Shown: positions 8,606-18,183, counted from the first letter of the stretch. The stretch is 64,000 bases of DNA from Vibrio ziniensis (GCF_011064285.1 NZ_CP049331.1:1116001-1180000), one strand, 5' to 3'. Notes: generated by a model from the letters alone, not told the origin. Made by a program: numbers and translations.

Positions 8606-10288
8606 CTAGAACAAAAGAATGACAATGGTACCGGTCAGTGTCATTAGTATGTTGGCAATCGCATAGGTACCCGCATAACCCAAAGCTGGAATCGTTGATT
8701 TTGCATATTCGTTTACGATATCCATTGCTGGAGCACAAGTTCGTGCACCAATGATAGCTCCAAATAGCAGTGCTCGATTCATCTTAAGGATGTAAGCTCC
8801 TACTAGATAAGCAAACACGACAGGTACAAAACTTACTAAGAAAGCTAGACCAAGAACTTTAATCCCAACTTCGGATAAATGCTGGAACATGTTACCACCA
8901 GCGCTTAAACCGATACCGGCCATAAAGAACATTAAGCCAAGGTCTTTTACCATGTTCAGTGCTCCTTGCGGTACATAACCGAAAGTAGGGTGGTTTGCTC
9001 TTAAGAAACCTAGCGTAATACCTGACAACAACAAACCAACGGCATTACCTAGACTAAAAGAAACCTGACCGAACGTCATGGTTACTAGACCGAACATGAT
9101 GCCTAGAATAAAGAAGCTACAAAATGCGAGTAAATCTGCCATTTGGCTATGAATCGATATAAAACCGATTTTTTCGGCTAGCCCCAAAACCTTGCTTTTC
9201 TCTCCGCTGACTTGAAGGATATCGCCCTTTGCTAATACGATATCTAAGTCCATCGGCATTTCTACCTGAGCGCGAACAACTCGAGTAAGAAAACATCCAT
9301 ACTCCGATAAATTCAAATCAGACAGGCGTTTTTGAGCGAATTTATCGTTCTTAACCACGATTTCTTCTTCAGATATGCGTAAATCAAGTAAGTTACGATC
9401 GAAAACTTCTTTACCTTCACGAAAGCTAGAGTCAAGACGCGCATGGCTATCTGGGTAACCAACCAGTGCTATTTCATCGCCTTCTTGTAAAATCGCTTCG
9501 CCATCAGGGTGTGCAAGAATTCCGTTACGACGAATCCGCTCAATGTAGCAGCCTGTCTGACCGTAGATACCTAACTCTCGAAGGTTACGACCATCGATCC
9601 AGTTAATTAATTCAGGCCCAACACGATAGGCTCGTATTATTGGTAAGTAGACTTTTCGTTGTCCATTTCCACCAATACCACGTTCTTGAGCGATTTGTTG
9701 AGCGGAGTCCGAAAGGTTTTGCTTTTGTAATCTAGGCAATAGTTTAGCAAACAAAATCATACTGATTAAGCCAACCAGATAGGCCATGGCATAACCGACA
9801 GACATATTTTCAAGAATAGTCGGAAGTTCCATATTACGAGGAGCTTCGGCTAAACCTGAATTCAGCGCATCTTGAGCGCCTACAAGTACAGGCGTAGATG
9901 TTAATGCTCCTGCCATCATACCTGCAGCGAGGCCAAAATCGAGCTTAAGGTAGTACCCACCAAAATAGGTAATCCAAGTTGCAGTTGATAACACCACGAG
10001 GCTTAGAATGAGATAATCTTTACCGTCACGGAAGAAAATACCAAAGAAGTTTGGGCCCGCCTCGATACCGACACAGTAGATAAACAGCATGAAGCCAATA
10101 GTTAACGCTTCAGGATTAATGTAAAACCCTAAATGCCCCATCAATAAAGAGGTGATAAGCACACCGATTGAGTTGCCTAACTGTAAGCTGCCAAAGCGAA
10201 TTTTGCCGATAGTTAAGCCAATTGCTAATACAACAAAAATTAGCAATATTGGGTTTTGTTCAAGTAAGAGGACGACGTCGATGTTCAC
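8606..10288 (-). CDS. ybjL: AAE-family membrane transporter YbjL
   Basis: 560 residues, matching E. coli YbjL (561) along its length. Two blocks of about five transmembrane helices each (about 5-185 and 385-560) flank two cytoplasmic TrkA-C (RCK_C) domains (about 210-375). The second membrane block holds the signature [12 protein letters not shown] and [17 protein letters not shown] near the C terminus. It belongs to the aspartate:alanine exchanger family; the substrate of YbjL is unknown. It is divergent in expression from nothing nearby but lies beside grxA, as in E. coli. Confidence 0.92.
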   Translation of the reverse strand: MNIDVVLLLEQNPILLIFVVLAIGLTIGKIRFGSLQLGNSIGVLITSLLMGHLGFYINPEALTIGFMLFIYCVGIEAGPNFFGIFFRDGKDYLILSLVVLSTATWITYFGGYYLKLDFGLAAGMMAGALTSTPVLVGAQDALNSGLAEAPRNMELPTILENMSVGYAMAYLVGLISMILFAKLLPRLQKQNLSDSAQQIAQERGIGGNGQRKVYLPIIRAYRVGPELINWIDGRNLRELGIYGQTGCYIERIRRNGILAHPDGEAILQEGDEIALVGYPDSHARLDSSFREGKEVFDRNLLDLRISEEEIVVKNDKFAQKRLSDLNLSEYGCFLTRVVRAQVEMPMDLDIVLAKGDILQVSGEKSKVLGLAEKIGFISIHSQMADLLAFCSFFILGIMFGLVTMTFGQVSFSLGNAVGLLLSGITLGFLRANHPTFGYVPQGALNMVKDLGLMFFMAGIGLSAGGNMFQHLSEVGIKVLGLAFLVSFVPVVFAYLVGAYILKMNRALLFGAIIGARTCAPAMDIVNEYAKSTIPALGYAGTYAIANILMTLTGTIVILLF

Positions 10289-10398
10289 AAATTATCTCAA
10301 TTATTACATGTGCAACAGTGGGGCTGTAAAGTGTGACGATTCTAACGTAATAAGAAAAAAAAATAATTAAATTCTTGGTCAAACCTGTTTCGAATCAA

Positions 10399-10433
10399 CA
10401 AAAAAAGCCCGCTTAATTAAGCGGGCTTTTTTA
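10399..10433. terminator. bidirectional-looking terminator downstream of grxA
   Basis: AAAAAAGCCCGC-TTAATTAA-GCGGGCTTTTTT (10401-10432) is a perfect inverted repeat with A before and T after. It ends the leftward grxA transcript ahead of the ybjL promoter region. Confidence 0.85.
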
Positions 10434-10457
10434 CAATCGTTTTTATAATTGATGAGC

Positions 10458-10724
10458 TTACTCGTCGAACAGACCTAGATGTTCTTTTGCGTAAGCTTCA
10501 AAATCAGTACATCCACCGATGTGTACTTGATCTAGGAAGATTTGTGGCACAGTTTCTACTGGTTTACCAACAGTTTTTTCCAAATCAGCTTTTGAGATAC
10601 CTTCAGCATGAATATCAACATAACGGTAGTTAAAATCGTCACGTTTTGCTTTTAGCGTTTCAGCGTGCTCTTTAGCACGAACACAATAAGGGCAAGCTGG
10701 GCGACCAAAAATAACTGCGAACAT
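10458..10724 (-). CDS. grxA: glutaredoxin 1
   Basis: 88 residues, the size of E. coli Grx1. The redox site C11-P-Y-C14 follows the first strand, with TVPQIF (cis-proline) and GGCTDFEA glutathione-binding segments later. A cytosolic thiol-disulfide oxidoreductase that uses glutathione to reduce ribonucleotide reductase and other disulfides. AGGAGA lies shortly before the ATG. Linkage with ybjL is conserved with E. coli. Confidence 0.95.
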   Translation of the reverse strand: MFAVIFGRPACPYCVRAKEHAETLKAKRDDFNYRYVDIHAEGISKADLEKTVGKPVETVPQIFLDQVHIGGCTDFEAYAKEHLGLFDE

Positions 10725-10845
10725 ATCTTTCTCCTATAATTCATTTGAGTCTACTATGCCCGATCCAACATAGAAAATAAAGCTGCATTTATCACTAGCT
10801 TTAATAGATGAAACCTATTGATTTAAGGGCGTTTTAAATCTGTTA

Positions 10846-10869
10846 TTGATCAACAAATTAGTTGATCAA
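10846..10869. promoter_or_regulatory. operator-like palindrome upstream of the Fe-ADH gene
   Basis: TTGATCAAC and its exact complement GTTGATCAA flank AAATTA. Nine-base perfect arms with a six-base spacer are typical of a dimeric regulator's site. The arms resemble but do not match an FNR site (TTGAT-N4-ATCAA spacing is wrong). The regulator is unknown. Confidence 0.5.
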
Positions 10870-10980
10870 ATATACGACTGTTTGCGAGCAACTATTATTC
10901 AGTAAAGCCACCTAAATTGCAGAAAACCACAACCAGAATACAAAACTGCGAACTGAGGTATACGTGATTTTGAGCATATT

Positions 10981-11038
10981 CTCAGGGAAAAAACAGGGTT
11001 ATTGCTAACGAATTGCCCTGAGTCAAAAAAATTCGTTA
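10981..11038 (+). other. interleaved stems in the Fe-ADH leader (possible pseudoknot or switch)
   Basis: CTCAGGG (10981-10987) can pair with CCCTGAG (11016-11022), and TAACGAATT (11006-11014) with AATTCGTTA (11030-11038). The two pairings cross, so they form either a pseudoknot or alternative structures. They end 51 bases before the start codon. No known riboswitch class is recognised. Confidence 0.35.
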
Positions 11039-11089
11039 TGGATAGGAGCAATCTAGTTGCCATCTATTGTAGCGGAATGGAGTTCCACT

Positions 11090-12337
11090 ATGTTTCAGTT
11101 CATGACGTCTAGCCGGATTATCTTTGGTGAAGGGGCTCTCGAAAATTCCCTCTCATTGATTAAACAGTTTGGTTACAGTGTTCTGTTAGTCTCTGGTAAG
11201 CAGAGTGAGCGTGCTCGCCCAATTGTTGAATATCTTAATGAACAAAAACTCCGTTATCAGCATGTCGCTATTTCCGGCGAGCCTAATATTACTATGGTTG
11301 AAGAAACCGCTATTGTAGGGCGAAGATTTTCTCCCAATTTGGTGGTAGCTATTGGCGGCGGCAGTGTAATTGACATGGGAAAAGCTCTCGCTGCTATTAT
11401 TCCTAATCAAGGTAATGTTTATGACTATGTGGAAGTGCTCGGACGGTGTGTTCCGTTAAAGACGAAACCTCTACCAATGATTGCGATCCCGACGACTGCA
11501 AGCACGGGTTCAGAAGTGACTCGTAAAGCGGTGTTAAAATCAGGGCAGGACAAAGTGAAAGTGAGTTTGCGCAGCCCGGAAATGATTCCTGATGTAGCGA
11601 TTGTTGACCCTACCTTAACTTATGGAACAGATCCTTTAATTTCTGGCCGCGGCGCGATGGAAACGTTCACCCATCTAATGGAGTCCTACGTATGCGGCGA
11701 CCCGAATCCGTTGACCGATATGGTATGTGAAGAAGGGATCCGAAAACTTTCTCGAGCGGTTCTACCTGGATGCTTGAACGACGATAAATCAGCCCGTTCT
11801 GACTTGGCTTTTGCCGCTATGTTGGGAGGTATGGCGTCTACCAATGCTAAGCTAGGAGCGGCTCATGGCCTAGCTTCTGCCCTTTGTGGAAAGCTCGAAG
11901 CACCGCATAGCGTTATTACTGCTCGTCTTGCACCCTACGTGATGCTTGAAAACATCAATGCTGCTCGCTTAGCTGGTAGAGAGGATATTCTTTATCGCTA
12001 TACACATTTAGCTGAATTATTAACGGGTAACCATCAGGCAAAAATAGCTGATGGTGTCGAATGGGTTGAAGAGATGCTCGACACACTTGGATTACCGCTA
12101 CTGAGCAGTTTTGGTGTATGCAGCACTTCATTTGAAAAGGTGGCACAAGACGCGTTGAAATCGAATTCGATTAAAGGGAACCCGATCCCTCTTACCAAAG
12201 AGCGGTTAGTGTACATTTTAAATCAAGTCTGCTCATGCAGCGGTGTATGCCAAGAACCAACTGAAATCCAAATGAGTGGTAAAGTTGAGTTACTTTATAA
12301 TTCAATGCGTGAAGAAGGCTCAAGGCAAAGTAGTTGA
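11090..12337 (+). CDS. iron-containing alcohol dehydrogenase
   Basis: 415-residue group III (Fe-type) alcohol dehydrogenase. The N-terminal Rossmann part has the NAD motif GGGSVIDMGKA near residue 95 and the PTTASTGSE strand; the metal domain has THLMES, AAHGLASALCG and APHSV, supplying three histidine ligands. Where most relatives have GMDALTH, this protein has AMETFTH, so the usual aspartate ligand is glutamate. ATG 11090 is chosen because GGAG lies seven bases upstream; an in-frame TTG at 11057 lacks one. A C-terminal cysteine cluster (CSCSGVC) is unusual. Substrate unknown. Confidence 0.9.
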   Translation: MFQFMTSSRIIFGEGALENSLSLIKQFGYSVLLVSGKQSERARPIVEYLNEQKLRYQHVAISGEPNITMVEETAIVGRRFSPNLVVAIGGGSVIDMGKALAAIIPNQGNVYDYVEVLGRCVPLKTKPLPMIAIPTTASTGSEVTRKAVLKSGQDKVKVSLRSPEMIPDVAIVDPTLTYGTDPLISGRGAMETFTHLMESYVCGDPNPLTDMVCEEGIRKLSRAVLPGCLNDDKSARSDLAFAAMLGGMASTNAKLGAAHGLASALCGKLEAPHSVITARLAPYVMLENINAARLAGREDILYRYTHLAELLTGNHQAKIADGVEWVEEMLDTLGLPLLSSFGVCSTSFEKVAQDALKSNSIKGNPIPLTKERLVYILNQVCSCSGVCQEPTEIQMSGKVELLYNSMREEGSRQSS

Positions 12338-12366
12338 ATGTTTCTGTTGCGCGCCAAAATATGAGG

Positions 12367-12395
12367 AAAAACGGAGCTTAAGCTCCGTTTTTTTA
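12367..12395. terminator. intrinsic terminator between Fe-ADH and hexR
   Basis: A perfect palindromic stem, ACGGAGCT/AGCTCCGT with only TTAA-type central bases, flanked by A and T runs, between convergent genes. It probably stops both. Confidence 0.8.
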
Positions 12396-13247
12396 AAAAT
12401 GCGATGATTTGTCGTAGCGAGAGTCTTTTAGAACTTCTTTTACTCTCTTCAAATTTTCTCGGAAGCCTGAGCCTCTGCGTAAAGTAAACCCAGTTGCTAA
12501 CACATCAATGATTGTCATTTGAACAACACGGCTTGCCATTGGCATATAAACATCAGTATCTTCAGGGATTTCTAAACAGATAGATAAAGATGCCGCTTTA
12601 TCAAGAGGTGAATCCTTTGCCGTAATAGCAATCACTGTCGCTCCGTTTTCACGAGCCAGATTTGCAATTTCGACTTGGCTTTTCGTTCTGCCTGTATGAG
12701 AAATAAGTACGATAACATCATTGTCCGTACAGTTAATGCAGCTCATACGTTGCATTACGATATCTTCAAAACAGCTAATCGGAATATTAAAGCGGATAAA
12801 TTTGTTTTGCGCATCGCGAGCAACAGCAGAAGATGCACCTAATCCAAAGAACGAAATGCGTTTCGCCTGTGTCAGTAAGTCGACAGCGCGGTTAATTTGC
12901 ATCGGCTCTAAACTGTTTTTAGCAACATCTAAGCACGCCATAGTCGATTCAAAAATCTTATGGGTGTATGCATCCGGGCCATCGTCTTCTTCAACATTAC
13001 GGTTAACGTAAGGCGTTCCGTTAGCAAGGCTCTGGGCTAAATGTAATTTAAAATCAGGAAAGCCTTTAGTGTCTAAACGACGACAGAAGCGGTTTACTGT
13101 CGGTTCACTCACATCAGCCATTTTCGCTAATGTTGCAATGCTAGAGTGAATCGCTGTCTGCGGTGAAGCCATAATAACTTCCGCTACTTTACGCTCTGAT
13201 TTGCTAAAGTTTTCCAGATTTTTTTGAATTTTTTCTAATGTATTCAT
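12393..13247 (-). CDS. hexR: HexR, RpiR-family regulator of central carbon metabolism
   Basis: 284 residues, closely matching E. coli HexR across both domains: an N-terminal RpiR HTH (about 1-77, with ATLAKMADVSEPTVNRFCRRL) and a C-terminal SIS domain (about 125-260, with FFGLGASSAVARDA and LISHTGRTKSQVE) that binds 2-keto-3-deoxy-6-phosphogluconate. It controls glycolytic, Entner-Doudoroff and gluconeogenic genes in gamma-proteobacteria. Start 13247 gives the family N terminus MNTLEKIQ; a longer frame to 13298 adds 17 unrelated residues. Confidence 0.92.
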   Translation of the reverse strand: MNTLEKIQKNLENFSKSERKVAEVIMASPQTAIHSSIATLAKMADVSEPTVNRFCRRLDTKGFPDFKLHLAQSLANGTPYVNRNVEEDDGPDAYTHKIFESTMACLDVAKNSLEPMQINRAVDLLTQAKRISFFGLGASSAVARDAQNKFIRFNIPISCFEDIVMQRMSCINCTDNDVIVLISHTGRTKSQVEIANLARENGATVIAITAKDSPLDKAASLSICLEIPEDTDVYMPMASRVVQMTIIDVLATGFTLRRGSGFRENLKRVKEVLKDSRYDKSSHF

Positions 13248-13491
13248 AGTGTTCACGCAGGCATAGAGAACAACTTGTTGGTTTAATGGACCGACCATTT
13301 AAAAACAAGGAAATAACAAATTTCCTAATACCAACGCCATTATGTCAGTATAAACCTAAGCTGTAAGAATCCCGAAACGAAAAATCTACGGGATGATGAG
13401 AATATGACAAGCCTCAAACTAAAAATTAAAAAAACTACAGTTTTTAGCCGAGAATTTCCGATATAGAAGAAGATTGGTGAGCTATTGACGA

Positions 13492-13539
13492 AAAAGTTAC
13501 AGTAAATCGAAAGTAATTTTCAATTTTACTGTAACTTTT
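13492..13539. terminator. 15-bp inverted repeat downstream of panP
   Basis: AAAAGTTACAGTAAA (13492-13506) and its exact complement (13525-13539) are separated by 18 bases. The stem is AT-rich, and on the minus strand the hairpin ends in T. It begins 8 bases after the panP stop and probably terminates it; an operator role near hexR is possible but less likely. Confidence 0.5.
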
Positions 13540-13546
13540 AAAGCTT

Positions 13547-15193
13547 TTATGCGTTTAAGATGTTTTGTGCCATTTGCTCAATTTGGCGCATCAAGTTAGG
13601 CGCTTGTAGAACAATTTTACGTTGTTCTTCTAATACTGAATGAAGGATCTCGTGAGTGGTTAATGGGTTTGCCAAAACAACACGGAATACGATGGTATTG
13701 AGTTGATCCCAACATTTAGGATTTAACTGGGTACGTGATACGAAAGACTTACCTGTTTCACGCTGCGTTTTTTGCACAAATTTAGTTAGCTCATTGAGCA
13801 ATTCATTGAGAGTCAATTTTTGTTTAGTATCAGCTTTATCTAATGCTTGTTTGATATGTGCTGGCAGATAGCGATAGGTGAGAAGGCAGAGCTCAGGTTC
13901 AGATACCAATTCAAAATCAGGTTGGGCTTTGATCAGATCAGCAAAATAGCGTGCTTTAGCAATACTTTGGTCAATTAAAAGTTCATAACCCGCTCGACTA
14001 ATAATGTGCATACTTGCATACACAAGCATCGCCATCCCAGAGCGAGAACCTTCTAAAGTGTGGCTGCCTAAATCTTTCGAACCTTTACGCAAAATATATT
14101 GCGCATGGTGTTCAATTGATTTCATTGCATCAGGGTCTTTAAACAATACCATGCCAGCACCCATAGGGATGTATAGCTGCTTATGCGCATCAATAGTGAC
14201 TGAGTCGGCCAATTCGATACCGTTAAGCAGGTGACGATGATTGTTTGACATTAAAGTTGCACCACCCCAAGCTGCGTCGACGTGGAAATGACAACCTTCA
14301 TCGTGACAAATTTTTGCAATTTCTCTCAGTGGATCAACATTACCTGTTTCTGTGGTACCAGCGACACCAATAACCGCGAACGGTTTAATATTTTGTTGCT
14401 TAAGCTGTGCAATTTTTTCTTGTAAATCTTGTGGGCAGATACGGTTATTATCCGCAGTTTTTACCGATACCAACCCTTCTTGACCAATGCCCAAAACGTC
14501 AGCCGCTTTTTTCAAAGAGTAGTGCCCGCGTTCTGAAACAAGTACTGCCAAGCCTTCATAGCCATAATGTTTCATGGCTTTGAACAGACCTTCTTTTTCT
14601 ACCCCTTTAAAGCTGCCTTGTGCTTTTAATGCTTTGTTACGTGCGACCCAAAGAGCTGTGATATTAGCGATGGTGCCACCTGAGCAAAATGCACCTAATG
14701 AGTGTTCTGCACTGTGCATCCATGAGGAGTAAAAGTTGTCATCACGACTGTAAATTAAGCGATGCAACATACCTAATACTTGGCGTTCCAGTGGCGTGAA
14801 AGCCTTAGATGTTTCAATTTTTACCAAGTTTTGGTTTAGGGCTATCATGATCTTCGAGAGCGGCATCAAGAAATAAGGCAATGCCGATGTCATATGCCCT
14901 ATAAAACTTGGTGAAGCAGTATGAACAGAGTGGGACACCAAAGTATCTAGCAGATGCTGTGTATGGTCAGAGACGAATTCTGGTTGCTCGGGTATGTGAG
15001 CGTTTGAGAAATCTCTTTCGATATCTTTGAGAGATTTTTCTTCAGCAACAATATGATCTCGCAAAAATTTGTTTAGATTGCGTGAAAGTTCTTCTTCTAT
15101 TTGGGTCAGGGTTGAGTCTGGACCTTCTGGTACTGTGAAGATTCGAAGTAGAGATTCGAAATTCGCATCAGCGGTTCTTTGTTCTGATACCAT
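13547..15193 (-). CDS. panP: PLP-dependent aspartate 1-decarboxylase PanP
   Basis: 548-residue group II PLP decarboxylase. HVDAAWGGA holds the cofactor-contacting aspartate and IDAHKQLYIPMG the Schiff-base lysine (about K338). The length and divergence from glutamate decarboxylases fit the Vibrio/Shewanella PanP type, which makes beta-alanine from aspartate for pantothenate and CoA where the pyruvoyl enzyme PanD is absent. The substrate assignment rests on family resemblance recalled, not on alignment. Confidence 0.85.
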   Translation of the reverse strand: MVSEQRTADANFESLLRIFTVPEGPDSTLTQIEEELSRNLNKFLRDHIVAEEKSLKDIERDFSNAHIPEQPEFVSDHTQHLLDTLVSHSVHTASPSFIGHMTSALPYFLMPLSKIMIALNQNLVKIETSKAFTPLERQVLGMLHRLIYSRDDNFYSSWMHSAEHSLGAFCSGGTIANITALWVARNKALKAQGSFKGVEKEGLFKAMKHYGYEGLAVLVSERGHYSLKKAADVLGIGQEGLVSVKTADNNRICPQDLQEKIAQLKQQNIKPFAVIGVAGTTETGNVDPLREIAKICHDEGCHFHVDAAWGGATLMSNNHRHLLNGIELADSVTIDAHKQLYIPMGAGMVLFKDPDAMKSIEHHAQYILRKGSKDLGSHTLEGSRSGMAMLVYASMHIISRAGYELLIDQSIAKARYFADLIKAQPDFELVSEPELCLLTYRYLPAHIKQALDKADTKQKLTLNELLNELTKFVQKTQRETGKSFVSRTQLNPKCWDQLNTIVFRVVLANPLTTHEILHSVLEEQRKIVLQAPNLMRQIEQMAQNILNA

Positions 15194-15244
15194 GTCGCGT
15201 CTATATAATAGTTGTAGTTTTAGGGTTGCAAGCGGGACAATCTA

Positions 15245-15272
15245 AACGAAAACGGGACTAATGTCCCGTCTT
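15245..15272 (-). terminator. minus-strand terminator after the small exported-protein gene
   Basis: ACGGGAC (15252-15258) and GTCCCGT (15263-15269) pair over TAAT; read leftward the stem is followed by TTTTCG. It separates the 15321-15833 gene from panP. Confidence 0.75.
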
Positions 15273-15320
15273 AATTCGGAAAGCCTAAGTTACGAAAATT
15301 ATGGTCTAAAAACTGTGGTT

Positions 15321-15833
15321 TTAGTTACATTCTATTTTTTCTAGTTTCGCAATTGCATTGTTGTAACGATTAAGCGCGTTATCTATTTGTTTTGGATGGC
15401 TTAATAGTTCTGCAAAAGCTGAACGAAGTTCGTAATTTTTATCATGTGGTTTCGCTTGGCGATCATCGAAAGTGACTTTAGCAATTTTGCCTAGAGTATC
15501 ACTACGTGATGCTAGAACTTTAATGTCGTGCTGATCAAGTTTCAACCAAGCTTCAACTGGCTGACTTGTTGCGACCTTAGACGCATCGTGCTCCAGATAG
15601 TAGTGCACTGCAGCACGGTTAAGTTCAAAGTGATGCTGACGCCCTTCTAGGAACCATTGGCTGACGTCTGAAAGCTCAGGATACGTCTCTGTTGTTAGTT
15701 TCGCTAGATCTTCATACCAGCCTAATGACGCATCAATATATGCATCATATTTACCAGCATAACACTGGTTATCCGAGGCGACCGCACTCAGAGATGTTGC
15801 GGTGAGAAGTAGCGTGGTTAGAAGGCGTTTCAT
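15321..15833 (-). CDS. conserved periplasmic protein of unknown function
   Basis: 170 residues with a clear signal peptide (MKRLLTTLLLTATSLSAVAS, cleavage near residue 20). The mature part is helical and polar, with one cysteine near each end (DNQC and IEC) that could form a disulfide. No domain recognised. Start 15833 is chosen because AAAGGA lies eight bases upstream and the signal peptide begins there; the frame is open 14 codons further. Confidence 0.65.
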   Translation of the reverse strand: MKRLLTTLLLTATSLSAVASDNQCYAGKYDAYIDASLGWYEDLAKLTTETYPELSDVSQWFLEGRQHHFELNRAAVHYYLEHDASKVATSQPVEAWLKLDQHDIKVLASRSDTLGKIAKVTFDDRQAKPHDKNYELRSAFAELLSHPKQIDNALNRYNNAIAKLEKIECN

Positions 15834-15965
15834 AATTGTTCCTTTAACTTTTGTTATATTGCTGTGACTATCCATATATTGAATAGCTAGGCATTTCTTT
15901 TTTGTGTTGGGCTGACAAATTCGTCTTTTATAAGCGTTTTATAATTTACATAAATTCTCGTGTAA

Positions 15966-16871
15966 TTAGTGCGAGAGAGATACAAAAAATAACATCAAAA
16001 CTGGAACGAGCAAGCTAAGTATGAATCCACTGACTATCGCGACAGGTACACAGCGAACTCCGCCTGTTGTCTGAATCACTGGCAGTGTAAAGTCCATCGC
16101 TGTTGCACCCGCATAGCCGATGGAAGTACAAGGCATTCGGCCTATAAACATCGGGATAAGCACAAGGGATATTAGTTCGCGCAACAGTTCTATCAAGAAA
16201 GAAGCGCCACCAAATACTGGTCCGAAGGCATCACCCATTAAGATACCCGCAAGAGAGTACCATCCAAAGCCTGATGCCATGGCTAAGCCTTGGAAAAGAG
16301 ATATGTCTAAAACAAATGAAGCAATCATGCCTCCTACAAGGCTGGTTACAACAATCACACTCGCGATCACCATACCGTGCTTGTTTAGCAAAATTTGACC
16401 TAAGGATAATCCACTGTTCCTTAGTTGGATTCCAATAAAGAACAGAAGAATAAATAATATCCATTCGCTGGCGGTGTCTACCCAACTCAGATCGAAGCTC
16501 AAAAGTACACCAATGACCAAACCGCCACCAACGACAAGAATCAGTTTTGCGGACTCAAGAGCCATTTTGGAAAGAGGCAGTTTTGTATGGCTGGCATCAG
16601 TCTCAAGTGGCAGAAATTTATCCACCAATGGCAAAGCGGCTAGGTTACAGCAACCAATGACCAAGAAAAATACGGCGGTGTATTTAATGATGAGCTGTAG
16701 GTTGTCGCCTAAATTATCCAAAGAGGCGAGACTTAATCCCATAAGGAACAAGATGACATAAACAAGCGACGCAGTCGCACTGTTCAGTTTTGCTAGCAAA
16801 TTTTTATTGTGAATAGAGAACAGATACCCCACCACAAGTGGAGCAAAGATAAACAACATCCCTGAAAGCAT
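15966..16871 (-). CDS. lysO: LysO-type lysine exporter (DUF340)
   Basis: 301 residues with about eight hydrophobic membrane helices. It shows the LysO/YbjE hallmarks: the membrane segment GFGWYSLAGILMGD and RMPCTSIGYAGATAMDFTLPV near the C terminus. E. coli LysO exports lysine and thialysine across the inner membrane. It starts 18 bases after the HDOD gene stop and is probably co-transcribed with it. No lysine riboswitch is visible in the short gap. Confidence 0.9.
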   Translation of the reverse strand: MLSGMLFIFAPLVVGYLFSIHNKNLLAKLNSATASLVYVILFLMGLSLASLDNLGDNLQLIIKYTAVFFLVIGCCNLAALPLVDKFLPLETDASHTKLPLSKMALESAKLILVVGGGLVIGVLLSFDLSWVDTASEWILFILLFFIGIQLRNSGLSLGQILLNKHGMVIASVIVVTSLVGGMIASFVLDISLFQGLAMASGFGWYSLAGILMGDAFGPVFGGASFLIELLRELISLVLIPMFIGRMPCTSIGYAGATAMDFTLPVIQTTGGVRCVPVAIVSGFILSLLVPVLMLFFVSLSH

Positions 16872-16889
16872 ACATTCCTCGAATAAGGT

Positions 16890-17810
16890 TTAGAAACCGC
16901 TGGCGTTTATAACCGCTCTAAGTTTTGATTTAAATTCTGCATCGCTAAGATTGCTTAGGTTATAGAGCACTTCTGCGCCAGTTGTATTGATTTCAACTTC
17001 ATGTTCATCAATAGCGTCGTCTTGTTTTCTAAACATAAGCAAGTGGTTTGATATGCGTGCTACATCAAGGTAACTGACTTCGAAGGAATGTTCCACACTT
17101 TGTTTATTGCAACATACGTCTAAAAAGTCAGTATCAAACCCCCAATGCTTTAGCACTAGATGGCTAGTCTCTGAACAGCGGGAATGAAAAATTTGTAAAG
17201 CGATGTCTTGGTCTAGATAGTTGCCATTTTCCAAATAGAGATGGTATTCGTTGACCAAACAAAACAGACCGATATCGGCCAGTAGGCCAACAAGGAGCGC
17301 TTTTTCTTGCTCTAAGTAATGATACATATCAGGGTCTAGTTCTTTAAAAGCTTGTGCAACCAATACCATGGTTGCGCCAAGTTCACGCGAAACTGATGCG
17401 CTTTTCACCAATATGTTATTGCATTCCTTACTTAAGTTGAACGAGTGTTTTAGCTGTTCTATTGCTTGTGCAGTCACAATATCCCTAACTCGCATAATTC
17501 CTAAACGGGAAACAGCAGTCGTCAAATCAATGCAGGTAATGTTGCGACGATTAAATATGACTGAGTTCGCTATACGAATCACAACAGCAGCAAGACTAGG
17601 GTCATCAGCAAGACAATTTGCTACATCCGAAACCGTAGTTGACTCTTGAGATGTCATCTTTTGAATCTTCAATACAACATCTGGGATAGGAGGGAGCGTG
17701 ATTTTTCCTGTACTGATGGAGGTTTCCACAAGTTTCGCAAACTCACTTTCTACTCCTTTAATAAGAAGCTGTTTGTTATCTGGAAGCCAGTAAAAGGATA
17801 AGTGATTCAT
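16890..17810 (-). CDS. HDOD domain protein
   Basis: 306 residues with an HDOD domain (about 35-235) in which the HD-type catalytic residues are absent, as is normal for the family. ITLPPIPDVVLKIQKM at its start and DDPSLAAVVIRIANS are typical. HDOD proteins act in bacterial signalling, often near sensor or chemotaxis genes; partners here are unknown. It precedes lysO in the same transcription unit. Confidence 0.85.
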   Translation of the reverse strand: MNHLSFYWLPDNKQLLIKGVESEFAKLVETSISTGKITLPPIPDVVLKIQKMTSQESTTVSDVANCLADDPSLAAVVIRIANSVIFNRRNITCIDLTTAVSRLGIMRVRDIVTAQAIEQLKHSFNLSKECNNILVKSASVSRELGATMVLVAQAFKELDPDMYHYLEQEKALLVGLLADIGLFCLVNEYHLYLENGNYLDQDIALQIFHSRCSETSHLVLKHWGFDTDFLDVCCNKQSVEHSFEVSYLDVARISNHLLMFRKQDDAIDEHEVEINTTGAEVLYNLSNLSDAEFKSKLRAVINASGF

Positions 17811-18183
17811 AAAAATTACTAATTAGCAGAAGTAATGTGATTCTAACTTTCGCTATTGTTGATAAGCAACAGATTCCATCTAAAAGCGGCTAATTTCTTC
17901 TATTGCAAGCCAAAAATTAGATTTTGGAAGGGATTTTTAACGCTGAAATCGTTAAGAATTGCTCTATGCGAGTGATATCTCAAAAATGGTAAAAAAAAAG
18001 TAGTCGAGTGTGAGATATGTCCTGACTTAATTCGCTCCGTTAACTATGATGTGCGCATAACAAATTAGGCATCAATCAAAGTAATGATGCTTTTGCACGT
18101 AACTAATTAATTTAATTCGCTAAATTATACTGCTATCTGGTGATCTTTCTTAATCGGGGACTTTGATTAAAGGGTCTAAGACT
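17811..18183. other. 373-base intergenic region with the tfoX promoter and leader
   Basis: No gene. A -10-like TTATACT at 18125-18131 and a short hairpin next to the tfoX ribosome site are the only signals. The conserved core of a c-di-GMP-I riboswitch, as found before tfoY, was looked for and is not present. Confidence 0.55.
18150..18174 (+). promoter_or_regulatory. hairpin touching the tfoX ribosome binding site
   Basis: TTAATC (18150-18155) pairs with GATTAA (18164-18169), and AAAGGG, the likely Shine-Dalgarno, follows directly. In V. cholerae, tfoX translation is blocked by leader structure and opened by the small RNA TfoR. This hairpin fits such a role by position, but pairing with a TfoR homologue cannot be tested here. 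Confidence 0.4.

Larger units (their letters stand above)
10725..11089. other. 365-base intergenic region between divergent grxA and Fe-ADH genes
   Basis: No gene seen. It contains a 24-base perfect inverted repeat (10846-10869) and two interleaved stems at 10981-11038 in the leader of the alcohol dehydrogenase gene, described separately. Confidence 0.6.

Noticed and set aside
16872..16889. Lysine riboswitch before lysO
   Set aside because: Only 18 bases separate lysO from the HDOD gene, too short for the element; none seen before the HDOD gene either.
18009..18030. CRP site upstream of tfoX
   Set aside because: Only the left half TGTGA is good; the right half reads TCCTG instead of TCACA.
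18000..18183. c-di-GMP riboswitch before the TfoX-family gene, which would make it tfoY
   Set aside because: The conserved core segments of the class (such as GGGCAAACC and ACGCAAAGCC-type runs) are absent, and the gene order fits tfoX.
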